Assembly: GCA_002694345.1 (NCBI GenBank)
Contig: NZLV01000172.1
Coordinates: forward strand, 1-8,350
Length of the DNA stretch: 8,350 nt
DNA from: Maricaulis sp.
GTDB lineage: Bacteria > Pseudomonadota > Alphaproteobacteria > Caulobacterales > Maricaulaceae
Reading direction: 5' to 3'
Shown: piece after piece, positions 4,455 through 8,350 of the stretch
Position numbering within the stretch: the first letter of the stretch is position 1
Layout: every line of letters begins with the position of its first letter
The notes under the pieces: generated by a model
Seen by the model: the letters and a program-made list of their open reading frames with translations, nothing else
Told to the model about the DNA's origin: nothing
Database searches by the model: none
Made by a program: the position numbers and the translations under genes

Positions 4455-7325
4455 CTACTCCTCGGCAGTGTCCAGGGCACGCGGCAGGATGGTCACGCGC
4501 CAGCTGGTCGAGGGTTGCAGGTATTCGCCGGCCAGCGCCACCAATTCTTCCCGCGTAATGCTCTCATAGTCCGCGGTCAGCGCCCGGATACGATCCAGCC
4601 GCTCCGGATGCGCCCAGGACTGGGACAGCCAGCTCATCCAGGCGCCATTGCTTTCGAAGGCATTCTCGATCTGCTCCAGCAGCGGACGGCGGGCCCGCAG
4701 CAATTCGTCATCCGAGATCTCGCCCGCAACCAGTGCGGCGGCCAGCTCGTCGATCGCGGCATAGGTCGCCGCCACATTCTCCACCCGCACATCGGCTCCG
4801 ACATAGAGATAGCCATAGTCGGGATAGACATCCGAGGCCGTGTCATTGTTGAAGGCGGAATAGGTGAAGCCTTCGGCCTCGCGCAGGCGCTCGGTCAGTT
4901 TCAGATCGAACACGGCGCGCAGCAGGGAGAGCGCCCGCGTGCGACGCGGATCACTGTCATCAAAGGTCGGCCAGTAGACATTGGCCATCGCCTGATAGTC
5001 CGGCCCGTTGTGATGCAGGACCACCGGCTCGCTGACCGGATCCGGGAAGCGGATGGTGCGGGCTTCCGGATAGTCCGGCCAGTCGGCCGCGCGCGACGGC
5101 AGCGCCCCCAGGGTCGGGGCCATGGCCTCGACCAGCTCGGCCTCGGAAATATCCCCGACCACGGTCACCTCGATCGGCGCTTCGCTCAGGGCCGGCGTCA
5201 GGAAGGCGCGGATCGCCTCCATGTCGATCCCCGCCACCTGTTCCGCATCCGGCAGGCCATAGCGCGGGTCGCCGGACCGGATCATGCGCGTGACATCAGC
5301 CTGCAGGACACCGCTGGGCGAGGAATACAGATTGCGGCGGATCTCCGGGATCACGGCGCGGAACTGGTCGAGCCCCTCCTGGCGCCAGCCCGGATCGGCG
5401 AGATAGGCGGCGGCCAGATCGAACTGGACGCGCAAATCGGACGGGGTGGTGCTGCCCTGGAAGATGAAACTGTCATCCCCGACCGCAAATCCGCCGCCGA
5501 CATTACGGCCGGCCAGAACCCGGCCCAGCTCATCCTGGCTGTGCTGTCCCAGACCCGACGAGGTGAAGACAGAACCGGCAATGATATCCACGCCGTCCTG
5601 GGCCCGCGGTTCCAGTTCACCGCGACCGAAATCGACCCGGATCCGGATCGAGCCATCCTCGAAATCGGTTTGCTTGAAGGTCACCGCCACACCATTGGCA
5701 AAGCGAAAGCGCACCAGGCCGAGATCAGCGATCTCCTCGCGCTCGACCACGTCACCGGCGGGCCCGAAATCACCATAGGCAAACTCCGTGGCGCCGCCCT
5801 GCTCCGGCGGGGTGACAGCTTGTTCGGCGCTGACCTCCCAGGCATCCCGGATCGCGGATTCGGCGTCAGGCAGCGCCAGGGGCGTTGCCAGGAAGAGCAG
5901 CGGCGCGCTGCCATCCCACTGCTCGCGGAAGGCAGCATTCACCGCCTCGACCGTGACCTCGTCCAGCGTGGCCTCGAACCGCTCCAGCATGGAGGCTGGC
6001 GTCGTCATGACCTGGTCCTGGCGCCAGTTCGACCAGATCTGGTCCGCCAGCCCGACACTCGACCGCGTCCCGGCCTGGTCGGCCGCATCGCGCAGCGAGG
6101 TGTGCATATTGGCCAATTGCTCGGCCAGCTCGGCCTCGGTGAACCCGTATTCCAGCGCCCGGCGCAATTCCTGCTCGACGCTGGCCACCGCCTCGCGCCA
6201 CTGGTCCGGCCGCGCCACGGCCAGAAGACTGGCCCGGTCGGCCAGCTCAAAATCGGTGGAATGCGCCGCGGAAGCCTGGATCAGCGGCGAGGTTCCCGAA
6301 CTGGTCAAAGTCGCAAACCGGCGGGACAGGATGCGGTCCCCCAGCGAGGCCAGATTGTTCTCGAACCGGGCCTGGGCCGTGTCCAGTTGCGGCGTGTGGG
6401 GCCGCATCACGTCCACGGTGAAGATCGTGTAGATTTCCGGATCGTTGAAATAGCCGACCGACATGGGCCGTTCCGGATCAAAACGGCCGACCTCCGGGTC
6501 ACCGCGCGGATCCTCGATCGACGTCCAGCTGGAAAATCCGTCGCGAATCTTCGCCTCGATCGCGTCCGGGTCGATGTCACCGGTCACCACCAGGATGGCC
6601 CGCTGCGGGACGTAATAATTCTCGTAATAGTCGACAAAGCGCTCCGGCTGGGCAGTCTCGATCACTTCCACCGTGCCGATGGCGTCGCGGTCGGCAATGA
6701 TCGTCTCGGGCAGGCGGAAGCGCAGCAGCGCGTTGTTCCAGCGGCGGATCGGCGTATTGCGGAAGCGTTCCTCCGACAGGATGACGCCGCGCTCACGGTC
6801 GATCGCCTCGGCCTCCATCAGAAGCTCGCTGGCGGTCTGGCGCATCAGGAAGAGCGCCGTGTCCACGGTCTCTTCATCGACCTCGGGAATGTCCAGCTGA
6901 TAGCCCACCGTGTCGCGGCCGGTGAAGGCATTCGTGTCCGGACCGAATTGCAGGCCGAACCGTTCCAGCAGCGGCACCATCTCGCCTTCAGGCACGTCCG
7001 TGGACCCGTTGAAGGCCATGTGTTCGATGAAGTGGGCGAGACCGCGCTGATCCTCGGCCTCGGCCATGGAGCCGACATTGAAGACCAGGCGGACCGCGGC
7101 CGTGTTCGGCGGGGTCTGGTTGGCCAGGATCGCATAGCGCAGACCGTTCTCCAGCTCGCCATAGCGGATGGCCGGATCAACGGGCAGGTCGGAGACCTCG
7201 TGCACGAAGCTGTAGTCGGTGGCTTGCGGGGCCGGCCCCTCGGCAGGCTGGCACGCAGCCAGGGCCAGGAAAGCCAGCGACGCCAGAACGCCGCCCATAC
7301 GCTTCATGTCACGCGGAAAAATCAT
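4455..7325 (-). CDS. M16 family zinc metalloprotease (pitrilysin/PqqL-like), lipoprotein
   Basis: The 956-aa product is a full-length, four-domain M16 peptidase of about PqqL size. A signal peptide ends in the lipobox LAAC with Cys25, so it should be a membrane-attached periplasmic enzyme. The active site is the inverted zinc motif HFIEH (98-102): His98 and His102 bind zinc and Glu101 is the catalytic base. The third ligand is expected to be Glu185 in DRERGVILSEE (176-186). Domains, approximately: active peptidase 55-210, M16C 225-480, degenerate second peptidase domain 535-700, last M16C 715-900. The C-terminal half keeps the Arg/Tyr substrate-binding signature in RLREAEGFTY (813-822) but has no second HxxEH, as expected. 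Such enzymes trap and cut peptides or small unfolded proteins inside a clam-like chamber; the substrate here is unknown. ATG 7325 is preferred because GGGAG lies 6 bases upstream; Met7 (ATG 7307) gives a more typical signal peptide but lacks a ribosome site. It is followed directly by the FKBP gene. Confidence 0.93.
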   Translation of the reverse strand: MIFPRDMKRMGGVLASLAFLALAACQPAEGPAPQATDYSFVHEVSDLPVDPAIRYGELENGLRYAILANQTPPNTAAVRLVFNVGSMAEAEDQRGLAHFIEHMAFNGSTDVPEGEMVPLLERFGLQFGPDTNAFTGRDTVGYQLDIPEVDEETVDTALFLMRQTASELLMEAEAIDRERGVILSEERFRNTPIRRWNNALLRFRLPETIIADRDAIGTVEVIETAQPERFVDYYENYYVPQRAILVVTGDIDPDAIEAKIRDGFSSWTSIEDPRGDPEVGRFDPERPMSVGYFNDPEIYTIFTVDVMRPHTPQLDTAQARFENNLASLGDRILSRRFATLTSSGTSPLIQASAAHSTDFELADRASLLAVARPDQWREAVASVEQELRRALEYGFTEAELAEQLANMHTSLRDAADQAGTRSSVGLADQIWSNWRQDQVMTTPASMLERFEATLDEVTVEAVNAAFREQWDGSAPLLFLATPLALPDAESAIRDAWEVSAEQAVTPPEQGGATEFAYGDFGPAGDVVEREEIADLGLVRFRFANGVAVTFKQTDFEDGSIRIRVDFGRGELEPRAQDGVDIIAGSVFTSSGLGQHSQDELGRVLAGRNVGGGFAVGDDSFIFQGSTTPSDLRVQFDLAAAYLADPGWRQEGLDQFRAVIPEIRRNLYSSPSGVLQADVTRMIRSGDPRYGLPDAEQVAGIDMEAIRAFLTPALSEAPIEVTVVGDISEAELVEAMAPTLGALPSRAADWPDYPEARTIRFPDPVSEPVVLHHNGPDYQAMANVYWPTFDDSDPRRTRALSLLRAVFDLKLTERLREAEGFTYSAFNNDTASDVYPDYGYLYVGADVRVENVAATYAAIDELAAALVAGEISDDELLRARRPLLEQIENAFESNGAWMSWLSQSWAHPERLDRIRALTADYESITREELVALAGEYLQPSTSWRVTILPRALDTAEE
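4458..4463 (-). promoter_or_regulatory. Ribosome binding site of the FKBP gene, inside the protease gene
   Basis: GAGGAG on the minus strand is both the last two sense codons (Glu-Glu) of the M16 protease and a near-ideal Shine-Dalgarno, 8 bases before ATG 4449. This layout makes translational coupling of the two lipoproteins likely and fixes the start of the second gene. Confidence 0.65.
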
Positions 7326-7331
7326 GCCCGT

Positions 7332-7336
7332 CTCCC
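7332..7336 (-). promoter_or_regulatory. Ribosome binding site of the M16 protease gene
   Basis: GGGAG on the minus strand lies 6 bases before ATG 7325 and supports this start over Met7. Confidence 0.5.
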
Positions 7337-7353
7337 GGTTGGTTCTTCCGGCG

Positions 7354-7381
7354 AACCTAGCGGGGCACAGCCATGTGTCGA
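7354..7381 (-). promoter_or_regulatory. Candidate promoter of the M16-FKBP operon
   Basis: On the minus strand TCGACAC (7381-7375) matches the Caulobacter -35 consensus TTGACGS at 5 of 7, and GCTAGGTT (7361-7354) matches the -10 consensus GCTANAWC at 6 of 8. The 13-base spacer falls within the usual 10-14. It lies in the 84-bp gap after a terminator-like hairpin, where a promoter for the operon is expected, about 25 bases before the start codon. Confidence 0.4.
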
Positions 7382-7396
7382 GTAAATTAGCGGAAA

Positions 7397-7416
7397 GGCC
7401 TGCGATTGATCAGGCC
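7397..7416 (-). terminator. Terminator-like hairpin at the end of the ABC ATPase gene
   Basis: GGCCTG and CAGGCC form a perfect 6-bp stem with an 8-base loop. On the minus strand the stem starts at the last sense codon and includes the TGA stop (7412-7410), and the distal arm is followed by TTT and then an A/T-richer stretch. The short U-run makes it a modest intrinsic terminator. Confidence 0.5.
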
Positions 7417-8350
7417 GCGTCCTCAGCCACCGGGTCATGCTCGGCCACCCAGTGACCGGTTTCCACCTCGATCAGCTCCGGCCGGTATTGTTCCGCATCC
7501 GGGTCATCGACCAGCTTGGACTTCATGAAGCGCAGCTGCGCCCGTGTATCCATCGGCGAGGGCAGTTCACCATCCAGCTTGATACGCACCTTGGCTTTCT
7601 CGATCGCCGGATCCGGGACCGGAACGGCGGAGATCAGGGCCTTGGTGTAGGGATGGCGCGCATCCTCATAGATCTGGTCGCGATCGGCCATTTCCACGAC
7701 CCGGCCCAGATAGAGCACCATCACGCGGTGGGAGATTTCCCGCACCACCGACAGATCGTGGGAGATGAAGATCATCGACAGGTCCAGCTCCTGCTGGAGC
7801 TCGATCAGCAAGCGCACGATCTGGGCCTGGATCGACACATCGAGCGCGGACACCGCCTCGTCGCAGATCACCAGTTTCGGGTTCAGGATCATCGCGCGGG
7901 CAATGCCGACACGCTGGTTCTGGCCGCCCGAGAGTTCGTGCGGATAGCGATTGATCATGTTCGGATCGAGACCGACCTTTTCCATCATCGAGCGGACCGC
8001 CTCGGTGCGTTCCTTCTTCTTCATCGACTTGCGGAAGGTCAGCATCGGCTCCTCGATGGAGGCACCGATCGTCATGCGCGGATTGAGCGAAGCGAGCGGA
8101 TCCTGGAAGACGATCTGCAAATCCTCACGGGATTTGCGCAACTCGTTCGACTTCATGCCCAGAAGGTCCTTGCCGATCCAGGACACGGTTCCGGCCGCCG
8201 ACGGCACCAGGCGCAGCACGGCGCGCGCCAGGGTCGACTTGCCACAACCGGATTCCCCGACCACGCCGAGCGTCTCGCCGGGCTTGAGATCGAAGCTGAT
8301 CCGGTCGACCGCGCGCAGCGTCTTGTATTGCGGCTTGAACCCGCCGGACA
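7410..8350 (-). CDS. Oligopeptide/dipeptide ABC transporter ATP-binding protein (OppF/DppF type), 3' part
   Basis: The frame is open through the right edge, so the N-terminus is missing; 312 residues are visible (first full codon at 8348). GTG 8264 falls inside the Walker A region and is not the real start. Visible motifs, numbered from the first complete codon: Walker A GESGCGKST (31-39), Q-loop FQDPLASLNP (81-90), signature LSGGQ (139-143), Walker B LVICDE (159-164), H-loop His197 in ISHD. HPYTKALISAVPVPDP (232-247) is the oligo_HPY segment that marks the peptide/nickel importer ATPases. The protein powers uptake of peptides or similar solutes at the cytoplasmic face of the inner membrane. 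If it is a single-domain OppF/DppF, only about 10-25 residues are missing; a two-ATPase fusion of the YejF/GsiA type cannot be excluded. The C-terminal tail (about 264-312) aligns with the usual Fe-S-binding tail but lacks all four cysteines. The partner permeases and binding protein are not in the window. Confidence 0.9.
   Translation of the reverse strand, partial: SGGFKPQYKTLRAVDRISFDLKPGETLGVVGESGCGKSTLARAVLRLVPSAAGTVSWIGKDLLGMKSNELRKSREDLQIVFQDPLASLNPRMTIGASIEEPMLTFRKSMKKKERTEAVRSMMEKVGLDPNMINRYPHELSGGQNQRVGIARAMILNPKLVICDEAVSALDVSIQAQIVRLLIELQQELDLSMIFISHDLSVVREISHRVMVLYLGRVVEMADRDQIYEDARHPYTKALISAVPVPDPAIEKAKVRIKLDGELPSPMDTRAQLRFMKSKLVDDPDAEQYRPELIEVETGHWVAEHDPVAEDAA

Noticed and set aside
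4296..7385. A 1029-codon open frame on the plus strand, antisense to the M16 and FKBP genes
   Set aside because: It is long, but its translation is a low-complexity mix rich in Arg, Gly, His and Gln with no domain, signal or motif, and it lies opposite two well-supported genes. High GC coding DNA commonly leaves the opposite frame free of stops.
7410..8264. Reading GTG 8264 as the start of the ABC ATPase
   Set aside because: This would begin the protein inside the Walker A region; the frame upstream to the window edge encodes the expected preceding strand (RAVDRISFDLKPGETLGV).

Overview
The window looks like ordinary chromosome of a GC-rich alphaproteobacterium, most likely a stalked or budding marine form of the Maricaulales/Caulobacterales type (Maricaulis or Hyphomonas-like). 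The basis is the strong third-position G/C bias, TadG-like proteins of the alphaproteobacterial kind, and promoter elements that fit Caulobacter-type consensus better than E. coli consensus. The genus is an inference and could not be checked. No RNA gene, insertion sequence, CRISPR array, attachment site or transfer signature was seen.

Left part, about 1-3843: a Tad (Flp-type) pilus / surface-adhesion cluster. The 5' part of a TadG-like protein gene runs leftward out of the window (474 to 1). Across a roughly 220-bp divergent intergenic region, two tandem genes run rightward (693-2189 and 2290-3843). They encode clearly paralogous TadG-like proteins, each with an N-terminal membrane anchor followed by a von Willebrand factor A (vWA) domain with a recognisable MIDAS metal site and a large conserved insertion within that domain. 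The 100-bp gap between them carries a candidate CtrA box plus a good Caulobacter-type -10 element and a strong Shine-Dalgarno, so the second copy probably has its own, possibly cell-cycle-controlled, promoter.

Middle and right part, about 3853-7325, all leftward: a two-gene operon for two envelope lipoproteins, a 956-aa M16 (pitrilysin/PqqL-like) zinc protease followed 5 bp later by an FKBP-type peptidyl-prolyl isomerase. The Shine-Dalgarno of the isomerase lies inside the last codons of the protease, so the pair looks translationally coupled and may serve periplasmic protein turnover and folding. This operon converges on the second vWA gene, and both stop codons sit in one short hairpin.

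Right edge, 7410-8350: the C-terminal part of an OppF/DppF-type oligopeptide ABC transporter ATPase, also leftward and ending in a terminator-like hairpin. Its C-terminal tail lacks the four cysteines that usually bind an iron-sulfur cluster in this family.

Every gene belongs to a recognisable family. The least characterised part is the tandem vWA pair: the divergence between copies, the large insertion in the vWA fold, a cysteine-bracketed basic loop present only in copy 2, and the CtrA-like control region. I see no strong evidence for a wholly new system.
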